Shown here: positions 35,393-46,327 of the stretch, piece after piece
Layout: each line of letters starts with the position of its first letter
Position numbering within the stretch: position 1 is the stretch's first letter
Assembly: GCA_013368315.1 (NCBI GenBank)
Contig: JAACJM010000043.1
Span: 1 to 64,000, forward strand
Length of the DNA stretch: 64,000 bases
Direction: 5' to 3'
Source: Tetrapyrgos nigripes
Lineage: Eukaryota; Basidiomycota; Agaricomycetes; Agaricales; Campanellaceae
The notes under the pieces: generated by a model
Seen by the model: the letters and a program-made list of their open reading frames with translations, nothing else
The model's database searches: none
Told to the model about the DNA's origin: nothing
Position numbers and translations under genes: made by a program

Positions 35393-37211
35393 ATGGTTTC
35401 TGAGGGTAAGTCGACAGACTACCTCAATGACGATGTCAGTCGCGAAAGGGTTGTTCTTTCTGCCACCGTCATTGCCTCGCTTCAAAGTAGGATGAAAGAT
35501 GAACAAAATCACATCGGAGACCTCTCACGAGAAGTCGAGAAGCTCCAGAAAGAAATCGAGAAACGGAAAGGCGTCGTTGCGAAAATCAAGGACCTCCTCT
35601 CTCCCATTCGACAAATCCCCCAGGAAATGCTTGTGGAAATTTTCTCGCACTACATTCAATTGCAAAACGCAGAAGTCAAAGGGCCGGATTTCGGTGTGCT
35701 CGGGAGGAAGTGCGTTTACCGTAGGCTACTGCCTGTGGTGCTCCTTTCTCTAATCTGCTCTCAATGGAAGCAGATTGTGGATACGACTCCACGTCTATGG
35801 ACCCAATTGCGCATTTTCGTATACAATTGGTTCTACCCTGTCACTCCCCCTCCGCAAACTGTCGTAGTCAAGTGGATACAACGTAGTGGTTCCCTTCCCC
35901 TTTGATTTCACCATCGATACACCCTCGGGTAGAGGTCTCGGCAATAGCGATCCGTATACCTCGTATCTGGAGGTTCTAATTCCAGTTGCTGGCCGGCTGC
36001 GATCTCTGACAGTATACATGGGTATACGCGCCTTATACCATCTATCCGAGAAATCCGACCTCTCCTTCCCCATTCTCGAAGAATTTACTTTCGAGCCCAC
36101 CCGGGAATACTGGTTTGGCCAAGAGAGCTTCATGCTAGGGAACGTATTTAAACTACCTCGACTTTCATCCCTCAAGTTCCTCCTCAACTCCTGTTTCCAT
36201 TTCGAATCATTCGACTCGTTCCCATTCCCTCTATCCAATCTGAAGCATTTGCACCTCTATGCCTGTCATCGTGACGCTATGGATTTGCGAGAACTCCTGC
36301 GTGCTTGTCCATTGCTAGAGACTTGCAATCTCATTGCTGTCCCTAATTTCAAAGTGGCTGGTATCGAGAATGACCTACCCACTGACGAGTTTCCTCACTT
36401 ACGGCACCTTACTCTCAAATTCGGCGGAATCATCGGCTCACCCGGTTTTCTCAATGGGGTGCGGCTTCCAGCTTTGGAAAAGCTTGATCTGCATTTACCA
36501 AAGTACTTCGCTCCCGAACCAGACGAGGACGACAATCATCCTCACATCTTACCATATCTCACTTCTCTCCACGACCGCGCACCATTCCCGTTGCGAGAGT
36601 TAACCCTAGCCTATTGTGTCCACGACAAAGCAGCCGATATCGTCACTTTCCTGAAACGTTTCAACTCTACTCTCCAAACTCTCAATCTAGACGACTGCAA
36701 ATTGGACGTCCCCGTCTTTTGCGGTGCGTTGCGAGCGACGACGGAGTGCAAAGTACCGCTTCCAAACCTTACGAAGATATCGATCACACAGACTCAGGAG
36801 GAAGAGTATTACGATCTCGACGATCCGGAGGAAGCCGGGTTTGATCATCCGAGGGAGACGGATATAATCATTGCGGATATGGTTCTGTCGAGGTGGAGGC
36901 CTTATGCTGATGACGAAGACGTGGTCGATAAGGATACGGAAATTGGAAAGGAGGTGGCTTCTAGGAGTAAGAAGGGCGGAAAGAAGAAAGTAGGCAGGGG
37001 AAAGGGAAAGGGAAAAGTCAAAGGAACGACGGAAACCTCGATACCAACAACTAAATGGCCAGTCGCGAAGTTGACGAGAGGTTTTACGTTCTTGACATAT
37101 CATAGGGACTTGGAAGAGGAGGCGATGGCAAAGTTGAACGAGTGTAAAGAGGAGGGGATGCCGCTTGAAGTTGATTGGGGCAAAATACCGGATTATGATT
37201 CCGGGCACTGA
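35393..37211 (+). pseudogene. F-box/leucine-rich protein with a one-base frameshift
   Basis: Probably a ubiquitin-ligase substrate adaptor of the large mushroom F-box family. The start at 35393 sits in GCCACCATGG, a perfect Kozak context. The N-terminus is a coiled coil (about residues 25-65). The F-box-like core follows (PIRQIPQEMLVEIFSHYI ... LLSLICSQWKQIVDTTPRLW). The frame stops at 35903-35905 in RSGSLPL, while the conserved continuation DFTIDTPSGRG, then an LRR-like region and a Lys/Gly-rich tail, is open one base out of register to 37211. The shift lies in the CCCCTTT run at 35897-35903, where one extra T explains it. No GT-AG intron fits. It may be a true lesion or a sequence error. 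The combined product would be about 600 aa. Part of its 3' end is duplicated at 41.25-41.54 kb. Confidence 0.75.
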
Positions 37212-37715
37212 TGAACGCTGAATGCTGGATGTTTGGACTCCAAGTCGGGAGCTGTATATAGGATCAAGATTACAGTGTACAACTATAGCTTCCTAAATGC
37301 TAGCTGCAGGGTACGTATCACAATGTATACCAATTTGCAATAATCGCGGACGTCTACCCCCATGACCTTTCAGACGTTCTCTGTTGTTTTTCATCCGGGA
37401 TCAATGATCGTGATTTGGTGTTTATTCGAACAGCTTCTCTCCAACTACGCACTCTTGGTCTCTGAATGCTTGCTGAATGCTCAGATCTTGATGCTCAGAA
37501 TCGATAGACGTGTATTGCGCGTCTCGGAAGCATTGACATCATCTCCAACCCGACAGCGAAGCATACTTGAATCGCAACTAGGAATAGTTGTAAGAAGCAT
37601 TGATATAGGTTTTCTCAGCTATTCAGTCTGTCAATCCAATCACTAGTTCCCACCAGTATTCGACTGTTGATATAAACCGGAGGTCAAATGAACTCTAGGC
37701 CTCATCTTCCTTACA
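37212..37715. repeat. Spacer unit 1 of the SDR array (SDR promoter)
   Basis: This spacer is similar to those at about 39160-39801 and 41545-42640. Shared landmarks are the GTGTAC(T/A)ATAGCTAG block, GGACGTC(T/C)ACCCCCATG, TGAATGCTTGCTGAATGCTC and the promoter block ending in GATATAAAC. A TATA box (TATAAA at 37671-37676) lies about 40 bases before the SDR1 ATG. Confidence 0.75.
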
Positions 37716-38953
37716 ATGGCTGAGAAACCCACTCGAACAGCCTTGGTTACTGGTGCAGGTGTGCATTTCTTCGTTCAATTGCTGGTCTTTTTGCTACTAG
37801 CATTTGCTAACCCGTCGTCACGCAGCTCAAGGCATAGGCCGAGCTATCGCCTTACGACTCGCCAAAGACGGGCTGCACGTAGCAGTTAATGACATTGCTT
37901 CGAAGTTAGACAACCTCAACTCTCTTTCTGAGGAAATTAGAGCCATGGGGATGAAGAGCTCCGTGCACACAGCCGATGTTTCCAAGGAAGAAGAAGTTAG
38001 GGCGATGATTGAAGGAGTGGTAGAGACTCATGGGGGTCTCGATGTTATGATAGCTAACGCAGGAATAGCTATCTGCAATTATTTCTTAGAAAGTGAGTCT
38101 TGTCTTTAGGGCTCCCGCTGTCGCTATCGATTCGTTATATTGATCCAGATCTTATTTATCAACAGCTACTGTGGAAGAATGGGACCGGCTCTTTTCCATC
38201 AACGCTCGCGGTACTTTCCTCTGCTACAAGTATGCTGGGAATCAGATGGTTAAGCAAGGGAGAGGCGGAAGAATAATTGGAGCCAGTTCAATATACGGGA
38301 AAAGTGGAAGTAAGTCTTGATATATTCTTTCGTCGTGTTACCATTTTGCCAAATTATGGGCTGCCATTTGGCAGATTGCGGTCCTGGCTACTCAGCTTAT
38401 GCTGGAACGAAATTCGCCATTCGAGGGATTACTCAAGCAGCTGCTGGAGAACTAGGCAAACATCGTATTACGGTAAACGCTTTTGTTCTTGACAGATAAG
38501 ATGACGATCAACAAATTTGGTGAATGGCACTAGGTAAACGCGTACGCACCCGGACTCATCGAAACTCCCATGGGTGAGTCCCCCGATTCCTCATTCAATA
38601 CGTTCGTGTTGTTACATCTGAAATTTTGCAGGTGCATCAATAGACAAAGATATGATGGAGAAGTATAATTTCAAGCCAGGACAATTCTTGGAAACTGTAT
38701 GTATATTCCAGTACGCACAGGGTGACGGTGAACCACTGACTGATTCGCCATCACACTCCTTCAGTACCGCACACAAGTCCCGGTGGGACACGAGGGTAAA
38801 CCTGAAGATATTGCAGGATTAGTATCTTATCTTGTTTCGGAGGAAGCACATTTCGTGACGGGCCAGACTGTGAGTGAACTATTTACGCTTCGACTGCGGT
38901 GTTCTGAGTGGTTGGAACAGATATCGATCAATGGAGGAAGTTTCTGCGACTGA
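37716..38953 (+). CDS. Short-chain dehydrogenase/reductase, copy 1
   Basis: Classical SDR, probably an NAD(P)-dependent alcohol/carbonyl oxidoreductase resembling diacetyl/acetoin reductases. The nucleotide motif [10 protein letters not shown] at the N-terminus is split by the first intron. Next come the NAG motif (IANAGIA), the catalytic Ser in GASSIYG and [10 protein letters not shown] giving the YxxxK pair. The C-terminus ends [10 protein letters not shown]. The length is about 265 aa with seven introns, all GT-AG and in phase. The intron at 38473-38533 is flanked by a GTAAACGC direct repeat. It is one of three near-identical intact copies in 9 kb. Cofactor preference is suggested by Asp in AVNDIA after the second strand, which favours NAD(H). 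Confidence 0.92.
38473..38533 (+). repeat. SDR1 intron flanked by GTAAACGC direct repeat
   Basis: The intron begins GTAAACGC and the next exon also begins GTAAACGC. The same arrangement occurs in SDR2 (40562-40622), and as GTAAATGC in SDR3 (45845-45907). Confidence 0.75.
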
Positions 38954-39801
38954 GATATCATATTTTTGTGTGACTGTAGGATAAGAATCAATTCTCTTTG
39001 GACGAGGAAAATGTGGCGACCGCTGCGCGTAGCACGAGAGCGAGGCCCAAATTTAGCGATTGTCAATGTGATGGCGAGAATTGCCAGCCAAGGACGTAAG
39101 GAGCATAGCCACAAACATAAGAACTTTCGTTTTTCCTTTTCAATTTCAAGGTGCAATACCAATCTACGACTAAAAATCAAGATTACGGTGTACTATAGCT
39201 AGTTCCTTAATGCTAGCTGCTATGTACGTACTAACATTTGAAAAACATTGGCTCCAATAACACCAATTTGCAATAATTGTGGACGTCCACCCCCATGATG
39301 ACCTCTTCGGACGCATTTACTTACTCCTGTTGTTTTTCATGCGTAATCAATCATCGGTGATATCAACGATTGTGGCTTACGAAGTGCTTGTGAAGAAGGG
39401 GACTCGGATAACGAGAAAGAACAACGCAATCAGACGCCTCAACATTGGAGGTCCAATTTCGGGATTTTATTTGCGACAACAACCCCAGACCGCTGTGACC
39501 TGTTATTTTATTCGAACAGCTCATTCGACTTCTCTACAAGCACGTGCTCTTAGTCTCTGAATGCTTGCTGAATGCTCAGATCTTCATGCTCAGAATTGGT
39601 AGGGTCACGGTACTATTGCGCCGCGTCTCCGAAGCATTGTTGTGTTCAACCCGGCGGCAATGCGCACTTGACCCACAACTAGGAATAGTACTATGATATT
39701 GGGTTTCTCAGCTATTCAGGCTGTCAATCCAATCACTAGTTCCCACCATATTCGACTGTTGATATAAACCGGAGGTCAAATGAACTCTACTCTTCCTTAC
39801 A
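38954..39801. repeat. Spacer unit 2 of the SDR array (SDR promoter)
   Basis: Resembles spacer 1 from about 39160 onward, with TATAAA at 39763-39768. It lacks the F-box tail found before unit 3. No gene. Confidence 0.7.
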
Positions 39802-41043
39802 ATGAGTGAGAAACCCACTCGAACAGCCTTGGTTACGGGTGCAGGTGTGCATTTCTTTTTTTTTTTGCTGGTATTCTTGCTACTACTAGCACTTGCCAAC
39901 CCATCCTCATGCAGCTCAAGGCATAGGCCGAGCTATCGCCTTACGACTCGCCAAAGACGGACTGCACGTAGCAGTCAATGACATTGCTCCGAAGTTAGAC
40001 AATCTCAACTCTCTTTCTGAGGAAATTAGAGCCATGGGGATGAAGAGCTCCGTCCACACAGCTGATATTTCCAAGGAAGAAGAAGTTAGGGCGATGATTG
40101 AAGGAGTGGTAGAGACTCATGGGGGTCTCGATGTTATGATAGCTAACGCAGGAATAGCTATCTGCAATTATTTCTTAGAAAGTGAGTCTTGTCTTTAGGG
40201 CTCCCGCAGTCGCTATCGATTCGTTATATTGATCCAGATCTTATTTATCAACAGCTACTGTGGAAGAATGGGACCGGCTCTTTTCCATCAACGCTCGCGG
40301 TACTTTCCTCTGCTACAAGTATGCTGGGAATCAGATGGTTAAGCAAGGGAGAGGCGGAAGAATAATTGGAGCCAGTTCAATATACGGGAAAAGTGGAAGT
40401 AAGCCTTGATATATTCTTTCATCGTGTTACCATTTTGCCAAATTATGGACTGCCATTTGGCAGATCGCGGTCCTGGCTACTCAGCTTATGCTGGAACGAA
40501 ATTCGCCATTCGAGGGATTACTCAAGCAGCTGCTGGAGAGCTAGGCAAACATCGTATTACGGTAAACGCTTTTGTCCTTGACAGATAAGACAACAATCGA
40601 CAAGGTTGATGAATGGCACTAGGTAAACGCGTACGCACCCGGACTCATCGAATCTCCCATGAGTGAGTCCCCTCGGTTCCTTATTTAATACGTTCGTGTT
40701 GTTATACCTGAAAATTTGCAGCTGCGCAAGTAGACAAAGATATGATGGAGAAGTATAATTTCAAACCAGAACAATTCTTGGAAACTGTATGTATATTTCA
40801 GTACGCACAGGATGACGGTCAACCACTGACTGATTCGCCATCACACTCCTTCAGTACCGCACACAAGTCCCGGTGGGACACGAGGGTAAACCTGAAGATA
40901 TTGCGGGATTAGTATCTTATCTTGTTTCGGAGGAAGCACATTTCGTGACGGGCCAGACTGTGAGTGAACTATTTACGCTTCGACTGCGGTGCTCTAAGTG
41001 GTTGGAACAGATATCGATCAATGGAGGAACTTTCTGCGACTGA
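39802..41043 (+). CDS. Short-chain dehydrogenase/reductase, copy 2
   Basis: Near-identical to copy 1 in coding and intron sequence, with the same exon structure, TGxxxGxG, NAG, Ser and YxxxK motifs, and end ISINGGTFCD. Differences are few: MSEK start, IAPK for IASK, IESPMT for IETPMG and KPEQ for KPGQ. No break is seen. Such high similarity, introns included, points to recent duplication or ongoing gene conversion. The shared promoter block suggests the copies are expressed together. Confidence 0.92.
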
Positions 41044-41254
41044 GAGTACATGTTTCTGTGTGCCTGTAGGATAAGAATCAGTTCTCTTTTGACTTTTCCT
41101 TTTCAATTTCAAGATGCGATACGAACTCCGAGAAGAAATGTAAACGGGCTGAGGAAGGGATGAAAGTGCGCTCCGGCAAATTCCGGAGTGTAGTACACGA
41201 TTGTTATAGGCTCATTGTCTTCCCAAAACGTCCAGTCAAAGCGCGTACTGGTAT
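41044..41254. other. Junction between SDR copy 2 and the F-box tail copy
   Basis: Short stretch of SDR 3' flank running into the duplicated F-box tail. No gene. Confidence 0.3.
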
Positions 41255-41546
41255 AAAAATTGGAGAGGAGAAGGAGGTGGCTTCGACGAGTAACTTGAAG
41301 AAGGGCGGAAAGAAGAAAGTAGGTAAGGGAAAGGGAAAAGCCAAAGGAGCGACGGAAACCTCGATACCAACAACTAAATGGCCAGTCGCGAAGTTGATGA
41401 GAGGTTTTACATTCTTGACATATCATAGGGAGCTAGTCGAGGAGGCAATGGCAAAATTGAACGAGTGTAAAGAGGAGGGGACACCGCTTGAAGTTGATGC
41501 CGGCAACTATCGATATCGAATTATGATTCCAGGCACTGAACGCTGA
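41255..41546 (+). pseudogene. Duplicated 3' tail of the F-box gene
   Basis: This matches about 36938-37211 of the F-box gene: a Lys/Gly-rich run, then TETSIPTTKWPVAKL, GFTFLTYHRE and AMAKLNECKEEG. Only the tail is present; the F-box and LRR parts are absent. It carries its own changes (MRGFTF, ELVEEAM) and a changed end. It marks the left edge of the third segmental repeat unit. Confidence 0.85.
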
Positions 41547-42640
41547 ACGCTGAATGTTTGGACTGCAAGTCGAACTAGGATCGAGTCAGGACGGTATGAA
41601 AGCTGTAGGATCTACATGTATCTGTTTGCAGTTTAACTGATAGACGGTGCATGAATCTTCTTGAAAGGATTGAGGCATTTCTGCGACTAAAATCAAGATT
41701 ACAGTGTACTATAGCTAGTTCCTAAATGCTAGCTTTGCAACGTACCAACGCTTGGCTCTAATAATACCAATCTGCAATAATAGCAGACGTCCACTCCATG
41801 ACCTCTTCAGACGTTCCCTGTTGTTTTCATCAGCGATCAATGATCGAACGATATCAGCGATCGTGGCGTGCGTGAGAAAGTAGTCTAGTTTTATGAGATC
41901 GAGAGTTTAGGGACCAGTTTTTTGCTTACTAAGATTATTTATTGCGTAATATTCCCGCGGTCCGTTTCTCTCATATGCCGGCCATTTTCAGTGCTTCGGA
42001 GGGCTGTAGGATGACTGAAGTGTATGTCATTTCATGTACATGTCTTTAGAACCACGAAATACAACGGGATAAAGCAGGAGAGTCATCAGTCCAGTCGAGC
42101 GGAAAGAGCAGGCAGCGTCATTTACCTTCCCAAAATGGGACGTGCGAAGATTATACAATAAATCAAATGTATTAAAAAACTCTGGTCCCTAAAAACCCCC
42201 GCTTTAGCAACAGACTGCTATCGCATCACTTCAGTGATCGCTGATACTGTCTGTCTAGGAGAGACTAGTGAGAAAGGGGGCTTGGACAACGAGAAAAAAC
42301 AACGCAGTCGGACGCTTCAACATTGGAAGGCCAATTTCGGGATTTTATTTGGGACAACTATTGTGATCCGGTGTTTATTCAAACAGCTCGTTCGACTTCT
42401 CTCCAAGCACGCGCTCTTACTAGTCTCTGAATGCTTCCTGAATGCTCAAATTTGAACGGGGTGTATTGTGCATCTCCGAAGCATTGATATCTCCAACCTG
42501 GCGGCAACGCACAAACTAGGAATAGTACAAATAAGTACTATGCTATTGTTTTCTCAGCTATTCAGGGTGTCGATCCAATCACTAGCCGCAATGACACTAG
42601 TTTCCACCAGTATTCGACTGTTGATATAAACTGGGAGTCA
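41547..42640. repeat. Spacer unit 3 of the SDR array with an inserted MITE
   Basis: Matches spacers 1 and 2 but is interrupted at about 41880-42235 by a hairpin element. It ends with a full SDR promoter block (CGACTGTTGATATAAAC; TATAAA at 42625-42630) that is not followed by an SDR gene. Confidence 0.7.
41906..42193. mobile_element. MITE-like element with TTTAGGGACCAG inverted ends
   Basis: TTTAGGGACCAG at 41906-41917 is inverted as CTGGTCCCTAAA at 42182-42193, continuing inward with a T-run/A-run pair. It interrupts a spacer that is continuous in the other SDR units, which supports insertion. The target duplication is unclear. No ORF. Confidence 0.65.
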
Positions 42641-42644
42641 GATG

Positions 42645-43640
42645 TTCAGCAAATGACGACGTCTCTTCTTGGAACATATGAGTCGGATTTGATTGGTGAT
42701 CATATACGATGCAGTCCTCAAGACCAGGAATCAAGCCGTAGTCAGGAAATTGATTGAGAATGTCAGAATCAATAGCGGGAAGGGTCATATAAAGCTGATT
42801 GTTTTTGAACAAATATGAGAGCATACGCTGTATGACATCTCGACGCACATGAAGCTGCTGAAGTTTCTTGAGATCATCAACTGACATTTTTTTGCGACCA
42901 ATAAAAATGATGCTTATCAAGCCATTGAGATGCGCGGGAGTCCATGGTAATTTTTGCGCAGTAGATACGACATTTAGTTCATGTGCAGAAGTGTTTCCGT
43001 ACATCACGCGAGGCTGAGTTTCATCTGATGAGCCATACAGACGGACAACGTGAGCGGTGGTATGGTAAAAAGCACAAGCCATTTCTTCAGCCCAGCTCAT
43101 CAGAGGTTGCAGGTTCTTAAATTCTTGAGGTAGTTCGCCTCAAAAAACATTCGCAAGAGCTAAAGGTGGCATTTTGTTTTTAGAGAGATAGGTAAGACAT
43201 TCTCGGCACATGTAAGCGGTGTGACCTTTTTCGACACGTCAAATCAATTGAGGATCAAGTAAGCAACCATCCAGCAAAGGGTCAATATATTTGAATCTAC
43301 TCTGAGGTGTATGCTCCAGAATAAATGAATCTTCGATTTTGAGCAAACGCAACGAAGGAATATCGCACGTGGGCAAAAAAAGAGCCAGTACAGTCATCAT
43401 CCTGACAACTGCAACAAGAACAATAAAAAGGAAAGCAATAAACAGATGCATCTCGGTATGACCAAAGACAAGAAAGAATTGTACTAGTGGTAGATACAGC
43501 TTCCGGCCATCTTTCCTTAGCTTGCTCGAAGCAAGAGAAGAATTGATTTGCATGCTCAATATGAGCTTGTCGACGGTTCTCACTGCGAAGATCAACGTGC
43601 TTTTGACAGGTAGTGTTCAAGTAAACAGCTGTACCGAACA
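42645..43640 (-). pseudogene. Helitron DUF6570-like coding fragment with two TGA stops
   Basis: The minus frame reads a CxxC knuckle (MCRECLTYLSKNKMPPLALA), then GELPQEFKNLQPL, a central block with IISIIFIGRKK-like sequence (actual LNGLISIIFIGRKK), VRRDVIQRMLSYLFKNNQLY, and FPDYGLIPGLED. This is the order seen in the DUF6570 region of basidiomycete Helitron proteins. The frame is otherwise uninterrupted for about 950 bases but has TGA at about 43237-43239 and again between ALANVF and GELPQ (about 43143). It is cut off downstream before the helicase-like domain. It is non-functional as it stands. Confidence 0.7.
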
Positions 43641-44530
43641 TACATTGAAAAATCTTCGCAATAACATTATCTCGCGTGGAAATAGAGAAAATGTTTCATT
43701 CAATGAAAACTGTAATACCAAAAGCACGTTTGCTAAGTCTGAATCACCGAGGGACGATAAGATTAATCACCGACGCATAGCAAAGCGGGATAGGATAGAA
43801 TGCAATGATTTCGATCGACCTTCAAAGTCTGCAGTTTTGATACAATAAGTAACTTGCTGTTTACCTTGAGCGTGAACAGGAAAGTTGTTTTGCAAAAGTT
43901 ATAATTCGTCTGGACCTAAGGCGTCAAAAGAGATGTCGATGTCAGCTAACTCGGATTCAGATTCGGAATGAAGAATTGAGTCAGCGCAGCATGCATGTAA
44001 TGACCAGAAAACTCAGTTCCAAAGGTATGTTGCATAGACAAAAACTTCGAATGATAATGATGTTCAGGGACGAGAGGGCCAATGTAGGGAAGAATACCAA
44101 CAAGCAAAAGTTTTGGACCAACAAAGACGCGTAGTGTTTTCGACGTAAATTTTCAGAAACTTCGGGTTCAAAAATAGAAAGGACAGAGAATAAAAGCGTG
44201 CGCGGAAACTGCTGCAATAGTTGAGTAGTGGTCTGTACAGGATACTCGAGGAATATAGGTGTATTTGCGGCTACTGTGCGAAGGTGATGCTCCATAGCGA
44301 TTGAGACGTCGACGAGATGGCAGTTGAGAAAACAGCGGACTATGAATTTGAAAATGTAGACCGCATGATTAGTAATTACCGTCAGATGAGTACGCTGTTC
44401 GCATGACTCGCGGCGTGGAAAAAACTTTCCAAAAAGAAAAAAAAAAAACGACCGATTACTGTCATTCGAGTTCTGCGAGTCCCTCCTCCTTATGGAGTCG
44501 GGGATTTTGCTGATGTAGCTATAGTACAAC

Positions 44531-44705
44531 GACCAAAAGAATTTAAGTGTAAGTTGTACGCCTCGGCCGCTCGCTTAATCCAGGATTTTGTGTAAGTAGA
44601 CCCATCCCAAGAACATTCCATTGTCAAAAGCGAGGGAGGAATGACCAAAGAATGTAAGTGTGAGCTGTACGCCTCGGCGACGGCGGCTTGCTTAATCCAA
44701 GATTT
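44531..44705. repeat. Imperfect tandem duplication, period about 112 bp
   Basis: 44531-44590 and 44643-44705 share GACCAAA(A)GAAT, TGTACGCCTCGGC and GCTTAATCCA(A/G)GATTTT. This is a local duplication with point differences and no coding meaning. Confidence 0.7.
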
Positions 44706-45101
44706 TAGTGTCAGTTGGAACTCTGCCACAGCAGAATAGTGTAAGCAGACAATCATAACGGGGTATTCTCCAACTAATCTACACTACATCAAACCTAGTC
44801 GGAGTCGGGGTGCTGCGCAGACACGGCATTACTGGATCCAAGCTCGGACCTCGTAATTTGCCATGCGAAGCAGTAGTGCCAATTTGCACTTAAATACGAA
44901 AATGAACCACAAAATGAAAGTGAAAGTGGAAATGAAAGCAAAAATGGAGTGGTTTGATCGACCCTAAGTACGTACTATGACTCGTAATATCTATTTCAAG
45001 TTCTCAGCTAGAAGTCATTCAGGCTGTCAGTTCAATTACTGGTTCCCACCAGCATTCGACTGTTGATATAAACTCAAATGAACCCTTGTCTTCCTTACAA
45101 T

Positions 45102-46327
45102 ATGACTGAGAAACCCACTCGAACAGCCTTGGTTACTGGTGCAGGTGTGCAGTTTTTTGTTTTGCTGGTCTTCTTGCTACTAGCGCTTGCTAACGCATCC
45201 TCATGTAGCTCAAGGCTTAGGTCGAGCCATCGCCTTACGACTCGCCAAAGATGGAATGCACGTAGCAGTCAATGATATTGCTCCGAAGTTAGACAATCTC
45301 AACTCTCTTTCTGAGGAAATTAGAGCCATGGGGATGAAGAGCTCCGTCCACACAGCTGATATTTCCAAGGAAGAAGAAGTTAGGGCGATGATTGAAGGAG
45401 TGGTAGAGACTCATGGGGGTCTCGATGTTATGATAGCTAACGCAGGGATAGCTATCTGCAATGGTTTCTTAGAGAGTGAGTCTACTCGTTAGGGCTTCCC
45501 CCAGTCACTATCGATTCGTCATACTGATCCAGATCTTTATCAACAGCTACTGTGGAAGAATGGGACCGAATCTTTTCGATCAATGCCCGCGGTACTTTCC
45601 TCTGCTACAAGCATGCTGGCAATCAGATGGTTAAGCAAGGGAGAGGCGGAAGAATAATTGGAGCCAGTTCAATATACGGGAAAAGTGGAAGTAAGCATTG
45701 ATATGTTCTTTCAATCATGTTTCTATTTTGGACTGCCATTTCGCAGACGGCGGCCCTGGCTACTCAGCTTATGCTGGAACGAAATTCGCCATTCGAGGAA
45801 TTACTCAAGCAGCTGCTGGAGAGCTAGGCAAACATCGTATTACGGTAAATGCTTCTCTCCTTGACAGATATAAGATGACGATCAACAAGGTTGATGAATG
45901 GCGCTAGGTAAATGCGTACGCACCCGGATTAATCGAATCTGCCATGAGTAAGTCCCCTGGTTGCTCAGTCAATATGTTCATGTTGTTACATCTGAAGTTT
46001 TGCAGGTGCACAAGCAGACAAAAATATGATGGAGAAGTATAATTTCAAACCAGGACAATTCTTGGAAACTGTATGCATATTTCAATACGCACTGGAAGAC
46101 GCTGAACCACTCACTGATTCACCATCACACTCCTTCAGTACCGTGCACTAGCCCCGGTGGGGTACGAGGGTAAACCTGAAGATATTGCGGCATTAGTATC
46201 TTATCTTGTTTCGGAGGAAGCACATTTCGTGACGGGCCAGACTGTGAGTGACTATTTTCGCTTCGACCTGCAATGTTCTGAGTGGTAGGAACAGATATCG
46301 ATCAATGGAGGAATTTTCTGCGATTGA
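45102..46327 (+). CDS. Short-chain dehydrogenase/reductase, copy 3
   Basis: The most diverged of the three copies but still intact. It has TGAAQGLGRA (Leu for Ile), [49 protein letters not shown] and end ISINGGIFCD. The exon-intron layout is the same as in copies 1 and 2. Its promoter keeps the GATATAAAC box (TATAAA at 45067-45072), 30 bases before the ATG. The intron at 45845-45907 is flanked by GTAAATGC on both sides where copies 1 and 2 have GTAAACGC on both sides. Confidence 0.92.

Larger units (their letters stand above)
42641..44990 (-). mobile_element. Truncated Helitron insertion
   Basis: About 2.3 kb of foreign sequence between an orphan SDR promoter (ending about 42640) and the next copy of the same promoter (from about 44998). 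Minus-strand coding matches the DUF6570-like region in front of the Helitron helicase-like domain of mushroom Helitrons. The Rep and helicase domains are missing. The right part (about 43650-44760) is unidentified. Termini (5'-TC, CTRR-3') could not be fixed by eye. Confidence 0.6.
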
